64,000 nt of DNA from Winogradskya consettensis. GTDB lineage: Bacteria; Actinomycetota; Actinomycetes; Mycobacteriales; Micromonosporaceae. Under the pieces are notes generated by a model. It was given only the letters and a program-made list of their open reading frames with translations. It was not told the DNA's origin and ran no database searches. How positions within the stretch are numbered: the stretch's first letter is position 1; every line of letters begins with the position of its first letter. Location of the stretch: the NCBI RefSeq assembly GCF_018332715.1, contig NZ_BOQP01000002.1, positions 54,506 through 118,505 on the forward strand. Reading direction: 5' to 3'. Both the position numbers and the translations under genes were made by a program. Shown here in pieces: positions 53,201 through 60,651 of the stretch.

Positions 53201-55648
53201 GACGTTGCCGCTGGCCGTGCCGCCGCGGCCGTCGGAGGCGGTGTACTTGAACGTAGCCACACCACGGAAGCTCGCGTTCGGGGTGAACGTCACGGTGGCG
53301 CCAGTGATCGCAACCGAGCCGCCGCTGACGGGCTGGGTGACAGCGGAGACCGACAGCGGGTCGCCGTTCGGGTCCGTCACATTGGCCAGGACAGCAATCG
53401 TCTTAGCGGTGTTGGCGGCGGTGGCGACCTGATAGTCGGCTGGGACCGGCGGGGCGTTGTCGACGTTCACGGTGACGGTGGCCGTGGCGGTGCCGCCGTG
53501 ACCGTCATTCAGCTGGTACGTAAAGGTGTCGGTGCCGGCCCATCCAGCCGCCGGGGTGTACGTGATCGTGTTGTCGCCGTTGGCCATGGCGGTGCCGTGA
53601 GCAGGCTGGGCAGGGATCGTGACGACCAAGGTGTCGCCGGCATCCGGGTCGTTGTCGTTGCCGAGCACGTTGATCGTCTTGGCAGTGCCGGTTGCGGTGC
53701 CGGCGGTGTCGTCAGCCGCCGTTGGGGCGGTGTTGACCCAGAGCGAGGCGGTCGCGGTGTTGTTGCCCGGGGTGTTGTCGGTGCCGGAACCCGAGGCCGT
53801 CGCGGTGGCCGGCGAGCTCAGCGCCGCGGTCGAGCCGACGGTCGCGTTGATCGTGACCGTGGCGGCCGTGCCGCTGGCGAGCGCGCCCAGGGCGCAGGTG
53901 ATGTCCTGGCCCGACTGGGTGCAGCCGGCGGGCAGCGTGACCACGGTGACACCGGTCGGCAGGGTCAGCTTCGCGACCGGGAGCGGCTCGCGGTCGGTGC
54001 CGTTGTTGGTGACCGTCAGCTGGTAGGTGATCGCGGCGGGAAGGGCGTCGCGCTGCACGGTGTTCGTGGACGCGGTCACCGTCGCGGCGAGGTCGGCGAC
54101 GGGCTTGTCGACGGTGGCGTTGACGACGTTGCTGGTGCCGGTGATGGTGCGGCCCGTCGACGCGCCGGAGTAGGAGAGCGCGGCGACGTTGGTGATCGTG
54201 GTCCCGGACGGGGTGGTGTCCTTGACCTTGACCCGGTAGGTGACCACCACGGTGGCGTTTGTCGCGAGGGTGCCGCCGGTGGTGGACGTGGCGCCCGTAC
54301 CGATCCGGAACACGGTCTTGCCCTGCGCGGAGTCCGTGACGAACTCGGCGGTGTCGTCCGCGGCGGCGTCGGTCATCGCGGTGCCGGCGATCTTGAGCGA
54401 GCCCGGGACGTAGGTCGTGCCGGCGGGGACCGCGTCGGTGAGCACGGTGCCGCCGCTGTTGTCGGTGCCCTTGTTGACGACGCTGATCGAGTACTCGATC
54501 TCGTCAGCGGGCATCAGCCGCGCGGGGTCGCCGGTCTTGTCGGTGCCGGTCAGCGTCGTGGTGAGGTCGGGGGCGTACAGGTCGGTGGCGAACGTGACCA
54601 CGCCCGGGTAGAACGTCTCGTTGGTGGTCGTGAGCGTCAGTGAGGCGCTGGTCGCGCCGTTGGCGAGCTTGCCGGTCGCGTCGAACTGGTCGACGTCGAG
54701 GCCGAGCAGGTTCGGGTTGTTCGGAGTACGGTCGCCGATCAGCGTGCCACCCTCGCTGACGGTGCTGTTGAAGAAGTTGTCGACGGGGTTCTTCGAGTCG
54801 CTCATCGAGGTGCTGTCGAGCTGCAGCACATCGCCGGTCTTGCCGAGGTCACCCTCGTAGACCACGGCGCCGATGTTCGTCTTGACCGTGCCGGTCAGCG
54901 GCGTCTTGAACCCGTCGACGGGGATGTTCACGCTGCTCGAGGCGCTGCTGACCACGCCGAAACCGTCGTAGACGCGCAGGTTGCGCATCGGCAGGGAGGC
55001 GTTCTGGTACGCGATGACGAGCGACCACCCGGCGTACCGGTCCTTGCCCGTACCCGCCTGGATGTTGCCCACGGAGTACGACCCGCTGCCGGCGCCGGCA
55101 ACCGTCGAGGTGACGTCCGCGTAACCCTGGTACGCCGTGAGCGACGGGTCGGTGAACATCTTCGTCGCGGTCACGTTGGTCCAGGCGCCACCGCCGCCGG
55201 GGATGCTGAGCTTGACCTTGTTGTTGTCCGCGGCCGTCGGGGCGACCACGCCGCTCGTGCCGGCCTTGGTGTCCGCACCCCAGTACAGACCGGCGAAGAG
55301 CACGGTGCTGTTCGCCGGCAGCGTCACCGTGGCGCTGCTGGAGTTGAAGATCCCCTGGCCGACGTTCGCGCCGAGGTTCTCCATCACGTACGCGTTGTTG
55401 TTCAGCGCGTCGGCGGTGGCACCCGTGCCGTTGAGGGCGTCCGTGCAACCGGCGGTGGCCGTGGGACAGGTGAGGTTGGCGTTGCCGCGCATCAGGATGG
55501 CGCCGTTGGCATCCGTCGAGAACTCGGAGCTGAACGGGTTGGTGATCACCGCCTCGGCCCGGGTCATGTAGAACGTCATGGCAACGCCGACGGCGATGAC
55601 CACGAGCACGGCGAGCGCGCGGTGCGGAGCGGAACGCAGAGCTTGCAT
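50255..55648 (-). CDS. Giant sortase-anchored surface protein with DUF11 and 12 cadherin-like/Ig-like repeats
   Basis: A 1797-aa exported protein. A signal/anchor helix (about 10-28) is followed by an N-terminal region (about 35-375). Next come two DUF11-type domains (about 390-610; DEIEYSISVVNKGTDN and ITYQLTVTNNGTD). About 12 tandem repeats of 85-95 aa follow (from about 638), each starting like APVAxxD, having VLANDTDxxxDxLTV and ending GTDTFxYxxxDGxGG. The sorting signal LPKTG (from residue 1740), a hydrophobic segment and a basic tail end the protein. A sortase should attach it to the peptidoglycan. Asp-rich loops in the repeats may bind Ca2+. A role in adhesion, aggregation or spore/sporangium surface is inference. 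ATG 55648 has GAGG upstream; 66 nt of upstream frame is rejected. Confidence 0.9.
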   Translation of the reverse strand: MQALRSAPHRALAVLVVIAVGVAMTFYMTRAEAVITNPFSSEFSTDANGAILMRGNANLTCPTATAGCTDALNGTGATADALNNNAYVMENLGANVGQGIFNSSSATVTLPANSTVLFAGLYWGADTKAGTSGVVAPTAADNNKVKLSIPGGGGAWTNVTATKMFTDPSLTAYQGYADVTSTVAGAGSGSYSVGNIQAGTGKDRYAGWSLVIAYQNASLPMRNLRVYDGFGVVSSASSSVNIPVDGFKTPLTGTVKTNIGAVVYEGDLGKTGDVLQLDSTSMSDSKNPVDNFFNSTVSEGGTLIGDRTPNNPNLLGLDVDQFDATGKLANGATSASLTLTTTNETFYPGVVTFATDLYAPDLTTTLTGTDKTGDPARLMPADEIEYSISVVNKGTDNSGGTVLTDAVPAGTTYVPGSLKIAGTAMTDAAADDTAEFVTDSAQGKTVFRIGTGATSTTGGTLATNATVVVTYRVKVKDTTPSGTTITNVAALSYSGASTGRTITGTSNVVNATVDKPVADLAATVTASTNTVQRDALPAAITYQLTVTNNGTDREPLPVAKLTLPTGVTVVTLPAGCTQSGQDITCALGALASGTAATVTINATVGSTAALSSPATATASGSGTDNTPGNNTATASLWVNTAPTAADDTAGTATGTAKTINVLGNDNDPDAGDTLVVTIPAQPAHGTAMANGDNTITYTPAAGWAGTDTFTYQLNDGHGGTATATVTVNVDNAPPVPADYQVATAANTAKTIAVLANVTDPNGDPLSVSAVTQPVSGGSVAITGATVTFTPNASFRGVATFKYTASDGRGGTASGNVEVTVANAGPVAQDDIATTPYHTDKVIDVLANDTDANNDPLTITSNSSPAHGTADLIGGKITYRPAVKFSGTDTFTYTISDGNGGTATGTVTVTVANAPPTVTDSTVTTPYGTPVSIDLTTTANDPNDDTITVIGTVNGAHGLVGVDADGNPEYTPDAGWSGPDSFSYTIKDGHGGTATATVNVTVANGKPVAVDDPVTAQANIPLVIPVKANDSDPNGDPLTVTVDVAPAHGTAVVNPDGTVTYTPASPGFRGTDTFHYTVSDGTDSAGATVTVTVVNSAPVAQADAVSTATDTPVTVTVLGNDTDPNGDAIAVKGFTNGAHGTVTLTGGNLVYAPNTGFAGTDTFTYTIEDPEHQTANAVVTVTVLNANPIAVPDTALGQPGVPQILKVLDNDTDPNLGQSLRVISVTQPAHGTAVLNANGTVTYTADAGSSGMDTFDYTVTDDAGGTDTATVVISIDSAPVATPDTAAAGAGTPVDIDVLANDTDAENEALTLVSVSQPKHGTVKIVDGKVRYTPDAGYAGTDTFTYVVRDAAGGQSTGQISVTVANAAPVAVTDQAAVLRNGKVDIDVLANDTDVNADQKLTVTSVGNPAHGTATVTADGKIRYVPETGFIGTDRFDYVISDGNGGTATGTVSVTVTGGSAVALPDSRSTPYQHAVSVKVLDNDLNPYDATLLIVGVTQPASGTVTFTGTEVRYEPPAGFSGTVSFTYTISDGTDRSTSTVTIKVGAPPAVPDKSVTAKPATPVTVTLPKVDKNNNAVTVVKVGKPAHGTAKLNADGTVTYTPEAGFAGADSFSYSAVDEDGNMAYGTIKVKVDGPNSAPKAKDDTATVDAGKSVVIKVRANDSDANEDTLKVISVAKPKHGHAVINANGTITYAPDDSYQGGKDSFTYTVSDGHGGYAKATVTVTVKQVADATTGTVIKLPKTGADIMSVGGVGVLTLIVGAALFFFGGRTPSWLVLAGGRDRGPGRHRPGKHALRM

Positions 55649-55689
55649 GCCAGCCTCAGTGGTGTCGGCGCCGCGGGGCGCGCTGAGAT

Positions 55690-55707
55690 CCGGACCTGTT
55701 GGTCCGG
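55690..55707. repeat. Short perfect hairpin between MFS gene and surface-protein gene
   Basis: CCGGACC-TGTT-GGTCCGG is a 7-bp perfect inverted repeat, 57 nt after the MFS stop and 42 nt before the surface-protein ATG on the minus strand. It could be a weak terminator or an operator for the surface protein gene. Confidence 0.45.
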
Positions 55708-55763
55708 GCCCCACTGACGCTAGAAACCGAAAAGTGCTGTTCAGGTGCAGCGCAGGCGCAGCC

Positions 55764-56999
55764 TCAGAGCTTGCTGTGCTGCGGAGTCGGGGCCGGGGCC
55801 AGATCGGTCAGGTCCCGGACGCTCCGCGCCGGCGAGGCCAGCCAGACCAGCGGTGCGCACGCGGCCACCGCGCCGATCGCCAGCAGGGCGCCGCGAGCGC
55901 CGATCGCCCCGGCCAGAGCGCCCGCGACCAGGCCACCGACCGGAATGGCACCCCAGGAGACGAACCGGACCGTCGCCATGACCCGGCTGAGCAGCTCCGG
56001 CGGGCTGGCGATCTGCCGGTACGTGCGGGTGGTCACGCTCAGCACGACCACTCCCGCCGAGAACAACAAATTCCCGGCCACGAAGATGGCGTACGCCCAG
56101 AGCCCCGCACCCCACGGCACCAGAACAGCACCCGCGGCAGCCACGAACCCGGCAGCGATCAGCCCCCGGGCAGTGCCCACCGCGTCGGTGAACCGGGTGG
56201 TCAGCGCGGCGCCGATCAGGGTGCCGACGCCGTCCGCGGCCAGCAGCACGCCGACCACGCCGGCCGGGGCGTGCAGCTCGCGGACCAGGTAGAGCGGGTA
56301 GAGGGCGTACTGGGCGCCGCACACGAAGTTCACCGCCGTGGCCGCCCACATGCCCGGGCCCATCGCCGGGTGCCGCACCACGAACGTGAAGCCCTCGCGG
56401 ATCAGCTCGCCCATCGGCGGCCACCGGTCGGGCCGGGGCACGCGCCGCGCGGGCAGCGTACGCAGAAAAGCCGCCGAGACCAGATAGCTCGCCGCGTCGA
56501 CCAGCAGCGTCGGCACGGACCCCGCGGCCTGCACCACGATCCCGCCGAGCGACGGGCCGGCGAGTGAGGTCGTGGCGTGCGTGCCGGAGCTGAGGCTGTT
56601 GCGCGACTGGAGCTGGTCCCGGTCGACGATCTCGGGCAGGAACGTCGAGTTCGCCACGTCGAAGATCACGTTGGCGAAGCTCACAACCAGCGCGGTCACC
56701 ACCAGCTGCGTGATCGTGAGCTCGCCGAGCCACCAGGCGAGCGGGATGGACCCGACGGCCACGGCGCGGGCCAGGTCGGCGCCGAGCTGGGCGCCCCGCA
56801 GCGGCAGGCGCTGCACGATCACCCCGGACGGCAGCCCGATGACGATCCACGCCGCGTACTGCGCCGCGGCGATCAGACCCATCTGGAAAGGGGTCGCGTC
56901 GAGGACCGCGAGCGCCGTCAGTGGCAGCGCCACGCCGCCGACCGCCGAGCCCAGACCGCTGATGGTCCCGGCCGTCCACCACCGCCAGAAGACGTCCAC
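55764..56999 (-). CDS. Major facilitator superfamily (MFS) exporter
   Basis: A 411-aa transporter with 12 predicted helices. It matches the MFS-3/enterobactin-exporter-like group: start VFWRWWTAGTISGLGSAV, GLPSGVIVQRLPLR (loop 2-3 motif with the R) and FLPEIVDRDQLQSRNSL, a signature of this group. It likely pumps a drug or metabolite out by proton exchange. GTG 56999 was chosen because the family sequence starts there and it keeps the shared promoter free; the longer frame runs into the divergent regulator gene. It is probably controlled by that HxlR-peroxiredoxin regulator. Confidence 0.88.
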   Translation of the reverse strand: MDVFWRWWTAGTISGLGSAVGGVALPLTALAVLDATPFQMGLIAAAQYAAWIVIGLPSGVIVQRLPLRGAQLGADLARAVAVGSIPLAWWLGELTITQLVVTALVVSFANVIFDVANSTFLPEIVDRDQLQSRNSLSSGTHATTSLAGPSLGGIVVQAAGSVPTLLVDAASYLVSAAFLRTLPARRVPRPDRWPPMGELIREGFTFVVRHPAMGPGMWAATAVNFVCGAQYALYPLYLVRELHAPAGVVGVLLAADGVGTLIGAALTTRFTDAVGTARGLIAAGFVAAAGAVLVPWGAGLWAYAIFVAGNLLFSAGVVVLSVTTRTYRQIASPPELLSRVMATVRFVSWGAIPVGGLVAGALAGAIGARGALLAIGAVAACAPLVWLASPARSVRDLTDLAPAPTPQHSKL

Positions 57000-57028
57000 G
57001 GTCCCCGACCCCCGTTCATCCCTACTGA

Positions 57029-57053
57029 GTTCCAATCTGGAACGGACTATAGT
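57029..57053 (+). promoter_or_regulatory. Promoter and palindromic operator of the MFS/HxlR divergent pair
   Basis: GTTCCA-ATC-TGGAAC (57029-57043) is a perfect 6-bp inverted repeat. It lies just before the -10 box TATAGT (57048-57053), in the -35/-10 spacer. A GGGG and the ATG at 57058 follow after only 4 nt. The transcript would begin at or next to the AUG (leaderless). Probable autoregulation by the HxlR-type protein. Confidence 0.6.
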
Positions 57054-57057
57054 GGGG

Positions 57058-57903
57058 ATGGTGCGACGAGTCGACCTGGTAAATGCCGATTGCGGCATCG
57101 AGCAGGCCCTCAGCGTGCTCACCGACTGGTGGACGTTCCTGATCGTGCGCGACGTCGCCGGGGGAGTGACCCGCTTCGACGCGCTCCAGCGCGAGCTCGG
57201 CATGAGCCGGCGAGCACTGACCGAACGGCTCGGCGGCCTCGTCGAGCAGGGCGTGCTGCGTCGCGTCGCCTACCAGGACAACCCACCCCGCCACGACTAC
57301 CTGCTCACACCGAAGGGTGAGGGACTGCTCCCGGTGCTGATCTCCCTGCAGGACTGGGGGACGCGGCACGTGATGGGCGACGGCACGCTCACGGCCACCG
57401 CCGCGCCGACATCCGCCGAGGCACACCGCGTGCACGACCTCGTCGGCCATCGGATCCCCGGGCTCACCCTCGAAGCGCCGACGGTGCTGTTCTTCTTTCC
57501 CGGGGCCTATGCGCCCGGATCGCAGGGCTATCCGCCCGGCTGGGGCGAGATCCCGGGGGCTGCGGGGTGCACGCTCGAGGCGACGACATATGCGGCTCGG
57601 AGCGGGGATTTCGCTGCTCAGGGCGTACTCATCAAGGGGGTGAGCACTCAGCGCCCCGATCAGCTGGAGGCCTTCGCCCAGCATGCGGGTCTGCCCTTCC
57701 CGCTCCTCTCCGACCAGGACGGCAAACTGGCGGCCAGCCTGCGGTTACCGACGTTCCGGGCCGGCGGCACGGACCGCTTCAAACGCCTCACCCTGCTGGC
57801 CGATGAGGGCTCCGTCATCAGATCCGTGCAGTTCCCGGTGTCCGATCCGGCCGGTTCCGTCACCGAGATGCTCATGTACGTCGCGGCACACCGATTCGGG
57901 TAG
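57058..57903 (+). CDS. HxlR-type regulator fused to a peroxiredoxin-like domain
   Basis: The 281-aa protein has an N-terminal HxlR winged helix (about 8-105; DCGIEQAL, TDWWTFLIVRDVAGGVTRFDALQ in part, SRRALTERL, PPRHDYLLTPKG) that keeps the conserved N-terminal Cys (C12) used for redox sensing in some HxlR regulators. The C-terminal thioredoxin-like peroxiredoxin domain (about 125-281) has VLFFFPGAY, the candidate peroxidatic Cys C171 in GAAGCTLEAT, and FPLLSDQDGKLAASL. The usual TPGC motif is displaced by an insertion (about 152-168). A protein that senses peroxide and also controls the divergent MFS exporter is the simplest reading; activity is not shown. ATG start with TATAGT close upstream. 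Confidence 0.85.
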   Translation: MVRRVDLVNADCGIEQALSVLTDWWTFLIVRDVAGGVTRFDALQRELGMSRRALTERLGGLVEQGVLRRVAYQDNPPRHDYLLTPKGEGLLPVLISLQDWGTRHVMGDGTLTATAAPTSAEAHRVHDLVGHRIPGLTLEAPTVLFFFPGAYAPGSQGYPPGWGEIPGAAGCTLEATTYAARSGDFAAQGVLIKGVSTQRPDQLEAFAQHAGLPFPLLSDQDGKLAASLRLPTFRAGGTDRFKRLTLLADEGSVIRSVQFPVSDPAGSVTEMLMYVAAHRFG

Positions 57904-57929
57904 GGGCCGGACGGCGCTACGGTGGGGGC

Positions 57930-59720
57930 GTGCGTTCTCCTTCGGATTCCCGGTATTCCGCCGGTCGGCTCTCGCCGGTGCGTCGTGTCGCCGATCTCCG
58001 GCGGCTGCGTGACGAGCAGTTCGACGTGCTCGTCATCGGTGGTGGGGTCACCGGCGCCGGTGCTGCCCTGGACGCCGCCTCACGCGGGCTGAAAGTCGCC
58101 CTCGTCGAGGCCCGCGACCTGGCGGCCGGCACCTCCAGCCGGTCCAGCAAACTCATCCACGGCGGCCTGCGTTACCTGGAGCAGCTCGAGCTGCACCTGG
58201 TGCACGAGGCGCTCACCGAGCGGGGGCTGCTCACCAGCCGGCTCGCGCCGCACCTCGTGCGCCCGGTACCGATCCTGGTGCCGCTGGAGCCGGCCTCGCC
58301 GCCCGCGCGCGTCTGGAACAGGTTCTACTACGGGCTGGGCGTCGCGGCGTACGACGTCTTCGCCGGCGTCTTCGGCACCGGCCGGGGCATGCCGCTGCAC
58401 AAGCACCTGACCCGCGACGGCGCCCGGCACCTCTTCCCGAGCCTGCGCGCCGACAAGATCACCGGGGCGATCCGCTACTACGACGGGCAGGTCGACGACG
58501 CCCGGCTGGTGGTCACCATCGCCCGCACGGCGGCCAGCCTCGGCGCGGCCGTCGTCACCAGCGCCCGGGTCACCGGCTTCCTGCGCGAGGCCCGCCAGGT
58601 GGTCGGTGTGAAGGTCCGCGACCTGGAATCCCCCGACTCCCCCGAGTTCGAGGTGCGCGCCCGCACGGTCGTCGCCGCCACCGGGGTGTGGAGCGATGAC
58701 ATGTCGCGGATGCTCAGCGACGTCGGCGTGCGGCCCGGGCTGCGGGTGCGGGCATCGAAGGGCGTACACCTCGTGGTGCCCCGCTCGGCCATCACCGGCG
58801 ATGCCGGGCTGATCCTGCGGACCCCGACCTCGGTGCTCTTCGTCATCCCCTGGGGCGGGCACTGGATCATCGGCACCACCGACACCGACTGGGAGCTCGA
58901 CCGCTCCCACCCGTCCGCCTCCGCGCGCGACATCAGCTACCTGCTCGACCAGGTCAACACCATCCTCGAGCGCCCGCTCACCACCGACGACATCGAAGGG
59001 GTGTACGCCGGTCTGCGCCCCCTGCTCTCCGGCGAGGCCGACTCGACGTCGAAGCTCTCCCGCGAGCACGCCGTGGTCGAGCCGATGCTCGGCCTGCTCC
59101 TGGTAGCCGGTGGCAAGTACACGACCTACCGGGTGATGGCCGCCGACGTGATCGACCAGGCCGTCCGCCGTCTCGGCGTGGACCGCCCCTCGGTCACCGA
59201 CCAGCTCCCGCTGCTCGGCGCCGACGGTTACGCCTCCGCCTGGCGGGACCGGCAGGACGCAGCACGCCGGCACGGCGTCACGACCGGCGTGATCGAGCAC
59301 CTGCTCGAACGCTACGGCACCCTCACGGTGCACCTGCTCGCGATGATCGAGGCCGACCCGGCGCTGGCCGAACCGCTCGCCGGCGCCCCCGAATACCTCG
59401 CGGCCGAGATCGCATACGCGGCCACCGCCGAAGGCGCCCTGCACCTCGACGACGTCCTGACCCGCCGCACCCGCATCTCCTTCGAGACCACCCACCGCGG
59501 CAGCGAGACCGCCGTCCACGCAGCGGCCATCATGGGCGACGCGCTGGGCTGGGACAAGGCCGTCCGCGACCGCGAGGTCGAGCACTACCTGGCCCGGGTC
59601 GAGGCCGAACGCCAGTCGCAGAAGATGCCCGACGACCTCACCGCGGACGCTGCGCGCCTGGGTGTGGCCGACGTCCGCGGGTATGCCGCCGACCGGGGAT
59701 CGGACCTGCTCGCCTCGTGA
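57930..59720 (+). CDS. glpD: Glycerol-3-phosphate dehydrogenase (FAD, GlpD/GlpA type)
   Basis: A 596-aa FAD enzyme that oxidises sn-glycerol-3-phosphate to dihydroxyacetone phosphate and feeds electrons to quinone. Visible features are the FAD loop VIGGGVTGAGAALDAASRG, the signature SSRSSKLIHGGLRYL and the middle block GAIRYYDGQVDDARLV, plus the ATGVWSDDM and WGGHWIIGTTDTDWE blocks. The C-terminal helical domain (about 420-596) is complete. The GTG start at 57930 has GGGGG upstream. The stop overlaps the DUF4031 gene (GTGA). Confidence 0.94.
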   Translation: MRSPSDSRYSAGRLSPVRRVADLRRLRDEQFDVLVIGGGVTGAGAALDAASRGLKVALVEARDLAAGTSSRSSKLIHGGLRYLEQLELHLVHEALTERGLLTSRLAPHLVRPVPILVPLEPASPPARVWNRFYYGLGVAAYDVFAGVFGTGRGMPLHKHLTRDGARHLFPSLRADKITGAIRYYDGQVDDARLVVTIARTAASLGAAVVTSARVTGFLREARQVVGVKVRDLESPDSPEFEVRARTVVAATGVWSDDMSRMLSDVGVRPGLRVRASKGVHLVVPRSAITGDAGLILRTPTSVLFVIPWGGHWIIGTTDTDWELDRSHPSASARDISYLLDQVNTILERPLTTDDIEGVYAGLRPLLSGEADSTSKLSREHAVVEPMLGLLLVAGGKYTTYRVMAADVIDQAVRRLGVDRPSVTDQLPLLGADGYASAWRDRQDAARRHGVTTGVIEHLLERYGTLTVHLLAMIEADPALAEPLAGAPEYLAAEIAYAATAEGALHLDDVLTRRTRISFETTHRGSETAVHAAAIMGDALGWDKAVRDREVEHYLARVEAERQSQKMPDDLTADAARLGVADVRGYAADRGSDLLAS

Positions 59721-59992
59721 TCCTGGTCGATGAGCCGCGCTGGCCGGGCCGCGGGCGCCTCTGGGCGCACCTGGTCAGCGACGTCTCCTACGAGGAGCTG
59801 CACGACTTCGCGGCCCGGCTCGGTGCCCCGCGCAAGGGCTTCGACCGGGACCACTACGACATCCCGGAGTCGCTCGTCCCCACGGCGATCTCGCTCGGGG
59901 CGACCCTGGTGTCGTCGCGGGACATCTCCGCGCGGCTCCGGGCCGCCGGGCTGCGCCGCCCGAAGCATCTAGCCCTTCGCCAGGACCTTTAG
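59717..59992 (+). CDS. DUF4031-domain protein
   Basis: A 91-aa protein matching DUF4031 over its whole length: opening ILVDEPRWPGRGR, WAHLVSD and DHYDIPE. A small enzyme-like fold with conserved W, H and D/E residues; function unknown. The GTG start overlaps the glpD stop by 4 nt, so it is translated with glpD. The last 24 nt overlap the HD gene on the opposite strand. Confidence 0.88.
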   Translation: MILVDEPRWPGRGRLWAHLVSDVSYEELHDFAARLGAPRKGFDRDHYDIPESLVPTAISLGATLVSSRDISARLRAAGLRRPKHLALRQDL

Positions 59993-60613
59993 CTCGGCCT
60001 CGAGGTTCTCGCGGGCCGTCTTCTCCCAGCGCTCCCGGATCGGGGTGTTGCGATAGATAGCCGGCAGCTCCAGCAGCGAGACCAGCACCTGCGCGCGGGC
60101 CGCCCGGAACGTGCCGTCCGAGATGTGGGCGTACTCCCGGCGGATGGCAGCCGTGTATGCGGCGTAACGCTCCGGGTCGGCCGCGAGGATCGCCAGATCG
60201 GCGTCGCAGAGCAGCTCACCATCCGGATCGTCGTCCCCGGTCGCATGCCCGGCGGTCAGCCCGACCAGCCGCGCCACCTCCGCGGCGACCTCAGCGGGCA
60301 TCCCCAGCGTCGTCAGCAGCCCCTCGGCGAACTCGGCGCTGTCCCGCTCGTTCGCGTCGCCGAGCGCCTTCGGGTCGTACACGGCGTCGTGCATCCAGGC
60401 CGCGAGCCGCACCCGGTCCGCGTGCCGGGCCAGATCCGCGTACTCGTCGACGACGTCGAGCACGGCGGTCAGATGGCTGACGTCGTGATACTGGCGCTGC
60501 GGCTCTGACCAGCGGCCCAGCAGGTAGGCGCCGGAAGCCTCGAGATCCGGGTCCTCGGCGGACGCCCCGGCGCCCCGGGCGGCAGCCACCCACCGATCGA
60601 GAAGAGAAGTCAC
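59969..60613 (-). CDS. HD-domain metal-dependent phosphohydrolase
   Basis: A 214-aa protein with the HD superfamily pattern: H42 in YHDVSHL, H74-D75 in AWMHDAVYD, and a later metal Asp in LLCDADLAIL. These proteins hydrolyse phosphate esters of nucleotides or similar compounds. The N-terminal helical YHD...L type is widespread in actinobacteria and of unknown substrate. The GTG start is 38 nt from the divergent FUSC gene. Confidence 0.87.
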   Translation of the reverse strand: MTSLLDRWVAAARGAGASAEDPDLEASGAYLLGRWSEPQRQYHDVSHLTAVLDVVDEYADLARHADRVRLAAWMHDAVYDPKALGDANERDSAEFAEGLLTTLGMPAEVAAEVARLVGLTAGHATGDDDPDGELLCDADLAILAADPERYAAYTAAIRREYAHISDGTFRAARAQVLVSLLELPAIYRNTPIRERWEKTARENLEAELKVLAKG

Positions 60614-60651
60614 GGCCGCAATCCTGGCACGTCCGTTGGTTAGGATTGTTC

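Noticed and set aside
52136..54643. 835-aa plus-strand frame opposite the giant surface protein
   Set aside because: The repeated DNA of the surface gene gives repeated, Arg/Val/Gly-rich antisense text; no ribosome site or domain.
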